Shown here in pieces: positions 54,531 through 64,000 of a DNA stretch of 64,000 nt (within the stretch, counting starts at the first letter, position 1; every line of letters starts with the position of its first letter). Source of the stretch: Budorcas taxicolor (taxonomy: Eukaryota; Chordata; Mammalia; Artiodactyla; Bovidae); contig NC_068910.1 in the NCBI RefSeq assembly GCF_023091745.1, forward strand, positions 37,063,272 to 37,127,271. Direction: 5' to 3'. The position numbers and the translations under genes were made by a program. Below the pieces are notes generated by a model that worked only from the letters and a program-made list of their open reading frames with translations, was not told the DNA's origin and searched no databases.

Positions 54531-56091
54531 TTAGTTTTTATTATGAAGCATGACTTCTCCCCTGGCAAAAGAAAGAATTGATTGTTTGGTGCTTCTTAGT
54601 CTCTCTGTCATAATATTCCATCTGTCTATCATAATATGCATTTGGTCTATTCATATTACTTGTCACCCAATGCCATGTGATCAAACTCACACCACAGCTT
54701 TCATCTGGTTTGGTATAAGAGCCCAGAACAGTGCTTGCCACATGGCAAATGTTAAATGGATATGTTGCATTAAGCTGAGTTACATTAAATAAAGCTGAAA
54801 AATCTCATCATTTTAGCAAGAAACATAGGCAAAGGATCTATTCTTTCAGAAGCTATCAGTGCTGTCTCTGGACCTAAGGATAAAAATTCTGTCTCAACAT
54901 ATATGTTTCAGGGACATTTTGTACAAAATTATTTAAAAATACAGCCCCTCTGGCCTTTGCCCATAATACACTTATGCCAAAATGTCTGTTCAGTCTATTC
55001 AGTTCAGTTGGTATGTCAAGGAGACAATATAATCGAATATTGACTCTGATGCACTAAGACACAGCCCAGGAGAAACATCACCCAGAGCAGCTGCTTCAGA
55101 AAGAAGGAACAGACCTTCAGGAACACAGGAAGTCCTCAGCCTGGCCAAACACTGCCTTCTACTTATCTTTTGGATTTATCTCGACTTGCCTAGTATATCT
55201 TCATAGAGATGACAAATGTTTTTTATGAGAATATTTTATCACAAAATTAACAAGCTAAGGATCTCATTCTTCAGCAATTAATGCCCATTCATTCCTAATT
55301 TCTGTGAGAGTTGCTGATGAAAATTTATAATATATCTTTCCCATTTAGGCAGCAGTACATAAAATGGATACTCAAACTGCATTACTAGGCTCAAAATAGA
55401 TTATTTCATTACCTCTTTTGTGGAGGTAAGAAAAAAAGAGAAATACAAATCAAGAAAAGATTTCAAAATAAAGATGACATTCTTGTGAAAATGTATGTTG
55501 TGAGAGTAAAATCAATGAAATTATCATTCTACGCAATCTGGTAGGTAGTGAGTGTATTTTAGACTGGTAAGCACAAGGTGAGTATGGAGTTTGCACAAGC
55601 ATCTTGGTAATTGAAGCTCACTCAGAATTTCATATCCTCCTTCTGTCTCTGAAATATGAATAAAGCAAGGCAAGGGAGCTTGTTGCCTGCACTGCACTAA
55701 TTGACATGGCTGACCATTTCCCTGATGAAGTGCAGATGTAGACAAATGTAGCTTAAAGAACTAGATATCCTCAATACTCAGGTTTTTTGTTTGTTTGTTT
55801 GTTTTTCCTAGAGTTTTAGCTGAGCAATCTAGACTGGGATTGTTTCCAGCCCTAAAGGTTACAGTGAGTCAGAAAAAAGTGGACAACTCCTGTCGACCCA
55901 CGTTCCAGTTAGAAATCAAGGGCAATGTGTCCCATGTTGATCCCACTAACCCTCTTTAGGTCCTAACCCCTAATACACTGAGGTTCTGCAAGGGTTTTGT
56001 ACTTGCTGTTCCTTTTTCCTCAACTCTTCACATGTCTCAAGCCTTCCTACATCTCAGATCAATGACTGAAATGTAGAGCAGGGTAGTGTGG
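54531..56091. other. Unique AT-rich intron
   Basis: A MIR/L2-type scrap may lie at about 54715-54770 ('agaacagtgcttgccacatgg'). A (TTTG)n-like run is at 55785-55805. No exon recognised. Confidence 0.5.
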
Positions 56092-56280
56092 AGGTGAGCC
56101 GGGTTCCCTGAGTGGAATCCAGCCCCATCATCTATCAGGGATGTGACCTTGAACATCAGTTGAACAACCTCACTGTGCTGTGTCGTCATCAGTCAAATGA
56201 GGATAGCAGTACCTACCTCAGAGCTCACTCTGTGTGTGAAATTATGTGTAAAGTGCTTTGAACGGTGACAAAACAGCAGT
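56092..56280 (+). mobile_element. MIR SINE remnant
   Basis: Sense MIR order: 'gggatgtgaccttgaacatc', 'aacctcactgtgctgtgtcg', 'tcaaatgaggatagcagtac', 'aaagtgctttgaac'. Confidence 0.72.
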
Positions 56281-56963
56281 ATGGTGTCAAGAACTTCCCT
56301 AAGATATGCTCCACAAATTATACTTTTAAAAAACAGATTATACAGAGTAAGTGGATAGTATTATCCTTGTTTTAAAAATGTTTGTGGATAATGATAGAGA
56401 AAACGGAAATCTAACTCTCCATAATGCTAACAGTCATAAACTTTAAACCAGTCAACTTTTAGTAGTAAAATGTTCAGTTCTTAATTTTTTTCTTTCTGCT
56501 TCTCTGTGCTTTCTCATTTTTCTGCAATGATTAGAAACTTTTCAAAAGTTTTTTTTGTTTGTTTGTTTTTAATGTTTGGTAAAAGGGATAACTGCAGTTC
56601 ATTGGACCTAAAAGGCACTTCGAGATCCCCTAACTTATTCTTATTATTCCAGAAAGAAGGAAACTAAGGATGAGAGAAATAAGTCAAAACAGCAGTGGGA
56701 TAAAATTCTTGGCCCCCAGTCACCATACTATTTAATTGAGGTTCAGAAAAGCTTTTGGGGTCTCTAGATTCACCTATTTATGTTATGATTTTGGAAATTT
56801 TTATTTTGGGAATTCTAAATAATTGTATGTTATGTGTAGTGTTCATCTCCAGAAAGTAGTATAAAACTGAGAGCTAGACAAATGTGAGAGAATTTTATAC
56901 CAGCGTTTTTATTTATCTAGGTATTTTAAAATTTGCTTGTAACAACAATATAACCTATCATAC
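56281..56963. other. Unique AT-rich intron, nothing recognised
   Basis: T-rich runs near 56550; no named repeat or exon. Confidence 0.5.
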
Positions 56964-56974
56964 GGGAGAGGGCA

Positions 56975-57186
56975 TTGCTTCCCTGATGGCTCAGACGGTA
57001 AAGCGTCTGCCTGCAATGCGGGAGACGCGGGTTCGATCCCTGGGTCGGGAAGATCCTCTGGAGAAGGAAATGGCAATCCACTCCAGCACTCTTGCCTGCA
57101 AAATCCCATGGATGGAGGAGCCTGATAGGCTACAGTCCATGGGGTCGCAAAGAGTCAGACACGACTGAGCGACTTCACTTCTTCAT
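56975..57186 (+). mobile_element. Young Bov-tA2 SINE with 11 bp TSD
   Basis: Full-length near-consensus sense copy with retained CpGs ('gcgggagacgcgggttcgat', 'gggtcgcaaagagtcagac'). Perfect 11 bp TSDs GGGAGAGGGCA at 56964-56974 and 57187-57197. Confidence 0.96.
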
Positions 57187-57197
57187 GGGAGAGGGCA

Positions 57198-58447
57198 CCT
57201 GTTGCTTGGGTACCGTGAAAGAAAAATATTTCATTGAGAAAAATAGATCATAATTATTTTTACCAGAGATACTAAACTAGTCCATGGATCAATATTAGCC
57301 TAATTGCTAGTTATTAATGACCATGAATTTGCTCTATCATGTGCTTCCTACACAGATTTCAAAGAATTGTACCTCTTATTTCCATAAACAAAGGTAATGG
57401 GCTACCCATACCAAAGCAGCATAACTATGAAAGAAATCATAGATTTATATCATAATCACCATAGCTACTTTTTTCTGTCTTTAGTCATTACCCCTAACTT
57501 GCTCTAAAATGGCTAAAGATGGAAAAAGAAAACAACACAACAACAACCTAGCAGAGATTAGGACAGTCTTGGGAAAGTTAGATCATGTCTGTGAGGTTGT
57601 TTATGTACTTTATATGCACAGGTACATAACTGAGCATGAAAAATTACTGTATGTTCCTTGCCTTTTTTCTGTGTTCCCCTTGAGACTAGCTAGGGACTGG
57701 TTTGGCAGTTCCTTAGTTTGCCTATTAGAACCAAGGCAAATGTTGAACAGTTTACACCCAGTGTGTATCTGATGGATCCTTGCTTTGCACATTGATTGTT
57801 GAATGTTTTTGAATATTATCCCTAATTAGAACTCTCAATAGAAGAGCTGCTAGGGAATAGGAAACACTGGATTTTTCCTATCTTAGAATTTCAAGTTCAC
57901 TCTCTGTGTCTCTTTCTTTCCCTTCTCCTTTTCCATATTTATATACATTGATAAACTTATACATGTAGGATATGTGTGTATAAATATACATGTGTCTATA
58001 TACACAAAATATATTGTCTTTTGAAGTTAAAATTTAAACCACTTTTTGAATGTTATTATACTTCACTGTAAATTTAAATTATTAAAAATTGGTGTTTTCA
58101 ATATAAACAAAATAGCTGACCATTTTTTCCCAAGCCCTGACCCATTTCCCCAAGCTTTATTTTAATTAGCCATGAAAACTTTGCATTCAAAGCAAAGTTT
58201 TGAATGCTTCAGCACAGAAGCATTTATTGTTTTCAGTGTACATAAAAGTTTAACCTACTGGACAGGAGATTGGCTGATAACCCCAGCAGCCTAGAGTTTC
58301 AGAGCAGCCTAAGGTAGGACAGAAATAGATGTCCTGAACATAGGATTAAGAGTGTCCATGATCGATGCCAACCAGCTTTGTCTTGTTTGTTGTGGTGTCA
58401 CCTAGGATGTAGGAACAGAAGAGTAGCACTAAAAATCAAGAAGGGAA
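57198..58447. other. Unique AT-rich intron, nothing recognised
   Basis: Alternating AT/GT-rich text near 57950-58010; no named repeat or exon. Confidence 0.5.
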
Positions 58448-58580
58448 AAAGCCATAGGATTCTGGGGTGTGGTCCCAGATCTGCCACTAACATTAGACAA
58501 AACCTGTCACTTCATTTGTCCTCAATATTCTTAGCTATAAAAATGAGTGATTTGTAATAAGTTATGTCTAAGGGTTCTTC
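58448..58580 (+). mobile_element. MIR SINE remnant
   Basis: 'gtggtcccagatctgccact', 'aaacctgtcacttcatttgtc', 'gctataaaaatgagtgatt' follow sense MIR order. Confidence 0.6.
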
Positions 58581-59819
58581 TGCGTTTTCTTCTGAGATTC
58601 CAGTCACAACTTTCTACCTTACTTTATTCCAGTCTCAGCATTTGCATGGGCCACATGGTATCAAACACAGCTCAACACACAGATGCTGTTCATTGGATTA
58701 GATTTCTTCCCAGCACTAACAATGAATCCTAGTGCAAAACTAGAGCATTACGGACCATTTTGTGAACCTTCACCTCAATGACCATTAGATCTCCTGGTGA
58801 CTCAGAAGACTACATTTGCTTCAAATTGCCAAGTTTAAGATCAATGACTGAAAAGTGTGAAAGAGAAAACTAGAATATTCCAGAGTATTCCGGGTTATCT
58901 GTGTAGTGTAATGTATTCTTCACTATGATACTACCATCTGTTCATAGTAAACTTTCCTAATATTGCCCCAAATTGGGTTAGATCCTCAAGTGGAACCTTA
59001 ACAGACATGATGTTGTCTTCTTGAATAGATCTTCTTCAATTATAGGCCACTTAATTAGCCTAGCTGTCAGATTTTAAAAACTACTCATTAAGACGATCAT
59101 TTTTTGATTGTAAACTTTATCTACAACACTTTCTGATGACTTAAACTTTAGACTGAGAAGGACAAAACTTCTGCCTGGGGAACAAGCAGAGATGTGTCCT
59201 TGACTTGCACAAGATTTTTATATTACCTAAGATCTAAAGTTTATCCTCAAACACATTTCTTTATTTAACTCTCATTTCTAATTACATCTTTTCTGTGGTT
59301 TTGTCATAGCAATCATGTCTTGCATTAATACCACATTTGAGGATCTTTGGGTGTAAAACATGTTTTGTGAGAAAAACATCTAAATGACTAAAGGATGTGA
59401 AATATTTTGCTAAACTGCCACTGCTAATCTGATTTAATAGTGTCTTAATATTTTGAAGCCTTGACAAACTTAGGAACCTGGAGTCAGCTCTAGACCTCAG
59501 GCATAGTCAGATTCATTACAGGTCCACGGGGCCAAAGCTTGTGGATGGTCACTTCACTAGTCAGTTAGAAAGCAATCTGTTAAATACCCATTGTGTGTTT
59601 CACACTATAAAATAAAAAGATGTGGTCAGAGCCCCTGGGAGTCTATAGTCTTAGACAATTACAAATTAATGAAAGGTCTAAAGTTTCATTCTTTTTGGAA
59701 TTATTGAACTGAGTTCCAGGAAACACACTTAAAGATAGAGATTTCAAATGAAAGAGGACAGGAGAGATGTCCAGCTTAGAATAGAGATGACCTGGGCATT
59801 CATTTGATGATGCCTCTGG
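58581..59819. other. Unique AT-rich intron, nothing recognised
   Basis: No repeat or exon recognised. Confidence 0.5.
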
Positions 59820-60759
59820 CCAAGAAACATTGATATTTTAGGAATCAGTGAAATAAAATGGACTGCAATGGGTGAATTTAACTCAGATGACCATTATATC
59901 TACTACTGAGGGCAAGATCCCTTACAAGAAATAGAGTAACCTTCGTAGTCAACAAAAGAATCTGAAATGCAGTACTTGGGTGCAATCTCGAAAGTGACAG
60001 AATGATCTCTGTTCATTTCCAAGGCAAACCATTCAATATCACAGTAATCCAAGTCTATACCCCAACCACTAATGCTGAAAGAGCTGAAGTTGAATGGTTC
60101 TATGAAGACCTACAAGACCTTCTAGAACTAACACCCAAAAAACATGTCCTTTCATGATAGGGGACTGGAATGCAAAAGTGAAAAATCAAGAGATACCTGG
60201 AGTAACAGGTAAGTTTGGCCTTAGAGTACAAAATGAAGCAGGGCAAAGGCTAACAGAGTTTTGCCATGAGAACGCTCTGGTCATAGCAAACACCCTCTTC
60301 CAACAACACAAGAGATGACTCTACACATGGACATCACCAGATGGTCAATACCAAAATCAGACTGATTATATTCTTTGCAGCCAAAGATTGAGAAGCTCTA
60401 AACAATCAGCAAAAACAAGACCAGAAGCTGACTGGCTCAGATCATGAACTCCTTATTGAAAAAATCAGACTTACATTGAAGAAAGTGGGGGAAAACCACT
60501 AGACCATTCAGGTATGACCGAAATCAAATCCCTTATGATTATACAGTGGAAGTGACAAACAGATTCAAGACATTAGATCTGATAGACAGAGTGCCTGAAG
60601 AACTATGGATGGAAGTTCATGACATTGTACAGGAGGCAGTGATCAAGACCATCTCCAAGAAAAAGAAATGCAAAAAGGTCAAATGGTTGTCTGAGGAGGC
60701 CTGACAAGTAGCTGAGAAGAGAAGCTAAAGGCAAAGGAGAAAAGGAAAGATATGCCAAT

Positions 60760-61317
60760 TTGAATGCAGAGTTCCAAAGAATAGCAAGGAGAGATAAAGC
60801 CTTCCTCAGTGATCAGTGCAAAGAAATAGAGGAAAACAAGAGAATGGAAAAGACTAGAGATCTTGTCAAGAAAATTAGAGATACCAAGGGAACATTTCAT
60901 ACAAAGATGGTCTCAATAAAGGACAGAAATGGTATGGACCTAACAGAAGCAGAAGATATTAAGAAGAGGTGGCAAAAATGCACAGAAGAATTATATTTAA
61001 AAGATTTTCATGACCCAGGTAACCACGATGGTGTGATCACTCACCTAGAGCCAGACTTCCTGGAATGCGAAGTCAAGTGGGGCTTGGGAAGCATCACTAC
61101 AAACAAAGCTAATGGAGGTGATAGAATTCCAGTTGAGCTACTTAAAACCCTAAAAAATGATGCTGTAAAAGTGCTGCACTCAATATGCCAGCAAATTTGG
61201 AAAACTCAGCAGTGGCCAAAGGACTGGAAAAGATCAGTTTTCATTCCAATCCCAAAGAAAGGCAGTGCCAAAGAATGTTCAAATTACCTCACAATTGTAC
61301 TTGTCTCACACACTTAG
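60760..61317 (+). pseudogene. BovB ORF2 linker and early RT fragment
   Basis: Open frame encoding the segment between endonuclease and RT ('RIARRDKAFLSDQCKEIEEN' region, 'GMDLTEAEDIKKRWQ') up to the RT entry motif W-K-x-S-x-F-I-P-I-P-K-K-G. It then frameshifts; the RT continues in a second frame. Non-functional. Confidence 0.85.
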
Positions 61318-61726
61318 CAGAGTAATGCTCAAAATTCTCCAAGCCAGACTTCAACAGTACATGAACCATGAACTTCCAGATGTTCAAGCTGGTTTTAGAA
61401 AAGGCAGAGGAACCAGATATCAAATTGCCAACATCTGTTGGATCTTCAAAAAAGCAAGAGAGTTCCAGAAAAACATCTACTTCTGCTTTATTGACTATGC
61501 CAAAGCCTTTGACTGTGTGGATCACAATAAACTGTGGAAAATTATGAAGGAGATGGGAATACCAGACTACCTGACCTGCCTCCTGAGAAATCTGTATGCA
61601 GGTCAAGAAGCCACATTTCGAACTGAACATGGAACAACAGACTGGTTCCAAATTGGGAATGGAGTACGTCAAGGCTGTATATTGTCACTCTGCTTATTTA
61701 ACTCATATGCAGAGTGCATCATGTGA
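61265..61726 (+). pseudogene. BovB ORF2 RT palm fragment
   Basis: Continues the preceding fragment in another frame: 'DVQAGFRKGRGTRYQIANI', F-I-D-Y-A-K-A-F-D (catalytic Asp), 'VRQGCILSLCLF', then a TGA. The Y-A-D-D region follows in yet another frame near 61793. A non-functional relic. Confidence 0.85.
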
Positions 61727-62904
61727 AATGCCAGGCTGGATGAAGCACAAGCTGGAATTAAGATTGCTGGGAGAAATATCAATAACCTCAGATATGCAGA
61801 TGACACCACCCCTTTATGGCTGAAAGCAAAGAAGAACTAAAAAGCCTGCTGATGAGAGTGAAAGTGGAGAGTTAAAAATTTAGCCTAAAACTCAACATTC
61901 AGAAAAGTAAGATCATGGCATCTGGTTTCATCACTACATGGCAAATAGATAGGGAAACAATGGAAACAATGACAGACTATTTTGGGGGGCTCAAAAATCA
62001 CTGCAGATGGTATTGCAGCCATGAAAGTAAAAGACGCTGCTCCTTGCAAAAAATCTATGACCAACCTAGACAGCATATTAAAAAGCAGAGACATTACTTT
62101 GCTGACAAAGGTCCATCTAGTCAAAGGTATGGTTTTTCCAGTAGTCATGTATCAGTGTGAGAGTTGGACTATAAACAAAGCTAAGCGCCAAAGAGTTGAC
62201 GCTTTTGAACTGTGGTGTTGGAGAAGACTCTTGAGAGTCCCTTGGACTGCAAAGAGATCCAACCAGTCCATCCTAAAGGAAATCAGTCCTGAATATTCAT
62301 TGGAAGGACTGATGCTGAAGCTGAAACTCCAATACTTTGGCCACCTGATATGAAGAACTGACTCATTGGAAAAGACCCTGGTGCTGGGAAAGATTGAAGG
62401 CAGGAGCAGAAGGTGATGACAGAGGATGAGATGGTTGGATGGCAGCACTGACTCGATGAACATGTGTTTGAGTAAGCTCTGGGAGTTGATGATGGACAGG
62501 GAAACCTGGTGTGCTACAGTCCATGGGGTTGCAAAGAGTCGGACACGACTGCGCGACTGAAGTGAACCGAACTTAACCAAGAAATGTTCATTGAGTGCCA
62601 GTTGTATTCTTGTCACTAGAGATGCAAAAGTCTTTCTATGTCCTCTTAGATGGTGGCCTGGCTTAGGAGCCTAATTACAGACTGAGGCAGGAATGGGGCC
62701 AGTTTAGGGTGGATGGAGAATTAAAGCAGGATTATTTAAGCTTCAGCTCTGATCAGAGCTGTCCAGGACCAATGAAGGTACCATGAGATTATGCATATAA
62801 TCAAGATATGCATGTAAGGAAGCCTGGCCTGGTCTTGGAAATCAGCTGAAGCTTCCATCTAACAGGGAGGATAAGAATTCCAGGAAGTGGACACAGTATT
62901 TGCT

Positions 62905-62985
62905 TAAACCATGAGTTGGCAAACTTCCTCCTGTAGGCAGATCTTGTCCATGGCCTGCTTTTGTAAATAAAGTTTAACATTTTTC
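62905..62985. mobile_element. hAT-type DNA transposon end fragment
   Basis: 'gagttggcaaacttcctcctg' followed by 'tggcctgcttttgtaaataa' resembles the terminus of a mammalian hAT-Charlie-type non-autonomous element ('ggcaaactac.gcc.g...gcctg.ttttgtaaataaagtttt'). Confidence 0.5.
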
Positions 62986-62989
62986 TCCA

Positions 62990-63204
62990 CAGAAATGTTA
63001 GGTATTTTTACTTAACTCCTAGATTACCTGTAATTTGTGTTACTATTGTTAGGGATATCTTATTTTTAATCACATTCTCTATTTTACTTGTAAGTGATTG
63101 AGCATGGCAAACTTGGTGAAATCTTGTTAGTTCTATAATTTGTTAATTCTGTCAACTCTCTCAAACTTTGCTATCTTCCTCATTTCTTCTAAGCCCAGTG
63201 CCTA
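62990..63204. other. Spacer between hAT-like fragments
   Basis: AT-rich, nothing recognised. Confidence 0.4.
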
Positions 63205-63400
63205 GCCAACCCTTAGTTCATGAGCCACACACAACCCACCACCATTTTCATAAATAAAATCTTACTGGAACATAGCCATGCCTATTTGTTTACATATTGT
63301 CTATGAATACTTTCTAGCTATATGGCAGAGTTGAATCAGAGATTGAGTGTCTGACAAAACCTAAATAAAATCCTTGCTGTCTCTTTGTACAAAATACTAT
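63205..63400. mobile_element. hAT-type DNA transposon fragment
   Basis: 'cattttcataaataaaatctt', 'ggaacatagccatgcctatt', 'gtttacatattgtctatgaat' and 'atggcagagttgaatcag' match the internal order of the same element type as at 62905. The first ~50 bases overlap it in content, so two copies or a duplicated end are present. Confidence 0.55.
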
Positions 63401-63740
63401 TAACCTTGCTAATCTCTGACCACACAATAATATCTTTAAATACTCAAAGACTGTCCATCAAGGCTTGTTCTTTGTGGCTCCAAAGACTTGAACTAGGACC
63501 AGAGTATACAAATTAGAGGGAGAGTTTAGTTCAAGTAGAGAGAACTTTTAGTAGTAAGAATATAAATGTACTTCGTCACAAAAAGACCAAAGTTGGCTTT
63601 CTTTCACCTAAAAGGTGGTGGATTTATAATTACTTGCCCAAATGGGAAACTCTTAGCAAATTACTTCAGAACTTATTGCAAATCAGGACTGTCCCAGGCA
63701 AGCACAGATAAATAGCTACTCTACTTTCAGAGGATCCAGC
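63401..63740. other. Unique AT-rich intron, nothing recognised
   Basis: No repeat or exon recognised. Confidence 0.5.
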
Positions 63741-63821
63741 TTTCTGGAACCCAAGGATCGAACCCAGGTCTCCTGCATTGCAGGCATATTCTTTGCCATT
63801 TGAGCCAGCAGGGAAGCCCCC
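63741..63821 (-). mobile_element. Bov-tA SINE, tRNA-like 5' part only
   Basis: Antisense 'ggatcgaacccaggtctcc' to 'gagccagcagggaagcccc'. The usual 3' half is missing, an unusual truncation because LINE-mobilised SINEs normally lose the 5' part. Confidence 0.88.
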
Positions 63822-63952
63822 CTGCTGGAATAGCTCAGATTATCTCTGCATTGTAACTGTTGAGAAGTAAGGAAAGAGATGTAGGTTTGAATTAGGTCAA
63901 ACAGTGGGGTTTGTTTTCACCTCCCACAGGTTTCTCTTTTAAAAATATATAT

Positions 63953-64000
63953 ATGTATTTGTTTGTTTATTTATTTATGGCTGTGCCTTGTCTTAGTTGC
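63953..64000 (-). mobile_element. CHR-2 SINE, cut by the window edge
   Basis: T-rich tail complement 'gtttgtttatttatttatggc' followed by 'tgtgccttgtcttagttgc' is the antisense 3' start of a CHR-2 SINE that continues outside the window. Confidence 0.7.

Larger units (their letters stand above)
59828..62576 (+). mobile_element. BovB LINE, 5'-truncated (2.75 kb), longest copy
   Basis: Sense BovB beginning in the endonuclease domain ('aatcagtgaaataaaatggac'), through 'gactggaatgcaaaagtg' (G-D-W-N motif), the linker, and the RT, to the tail 'gcgactgaagtgaacc'. Candidate TSD CCAAGAAA at 59820-59827 and 62577-62584. ORF2 is broken by many stops and frameshifts, including an in-frame stop shortly after 'SYAECIM' (about 61725) and an extra C within the 'gatgacaccacccc' stretch near 61805. 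Confidence 0.95.
52782..64000 (+). other. CNTN4: CNTN4 intron downstream of the exon (3' end outside window)
   Basis: The next contactin-4 exon, which would begin by completing the Gly codon and encode the start of Ig domain 3, is not found before the window ends. Confidence 0.8.

Noticed and set aside
1..64000. CRISPR arrays, operons, insertion sequences or phage genes
   Set aside because: Repeated motifs are dispersed mammalian SINEs and LINEs. No regularly spaced direct repeats or prokaryotic gene signals exist.

Overview
This window is vertebrate nuclear DNA from a ruminant, almost certainly a bovid. The diagnostic evidence is the repeat set: BovB (RTE-class) LINEs in both orientations, tRNA-derived Bov-tA SINEs, Bov-A2 dimers with CAG-type tails, cetartiodactyl CHR SINEs and bovine-type L1 tails. 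There is no bacterial or viral gene organisation, no operon, and no open reading frame that looks like an intact gene.

The only host coding sequence I can support is one internal exon of CNTN4 (contactin-4) on the + strand, 52584-52781. It has a consensus acceptor and donor and encodes 66 residues' worth of the second Ig domain. Everything to the left (1-52583) and right (52782-64000) reads as partial flanking introns of this very large neuronal adhesion gene. No neighbouring CNTN4 exon is visible in the window.

Layout: 1-5.2 kb mostly unique intron with an old L1 tail; 5.3-19 kb scattered SINEs, a fold-back BovB tail and a chimeric L1 insertion; 19.6-22.4 kb two antisense BovB copies; 23.3-25.7 kb a CHR SINE split by a younger L1 that itself contains a minute second L1 tail; 25.8-33 kb SINE-rich with a 1.1 kb BovB; 33.6-34.4 kb a Tigger1-like DNA transposon split by L1; 35.4-36.4 kb an old L1 containing a CHR SINE containing a solo retroviral LTR; 36.7 kb a near-perfect 105 bp tandem duplication; 37.3-44.2 kb three BovB copies, two of them forming a large inverted pair; 45-49.1 kb SINEs, a twin-primed L1 and an old L1; 49.1-52.6 kb a repeat-poor stretch leading to the exon; 53.4-59.8 kb ancient repeats and one young SINE; 59.8-62.6 kb a sense BovB; then hAT-like remnants and SINE edges.

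BovB pieces add up to roughly 12.4 kb (about 19 percent) of the window by my boundaries. No undescribed biological system is apparent. The interest lies in insertion histories that can be read base by base: nested insertions, target-site duplications (TSDs), twin priming, a chimeric retrotransposition, and an antisense LTR with recognisable promoter signals inside CNTN4. Repeat family names come from memory of consensus features, not from a database search. Boundaries without a stated TSD are good to about 5-20 bases.
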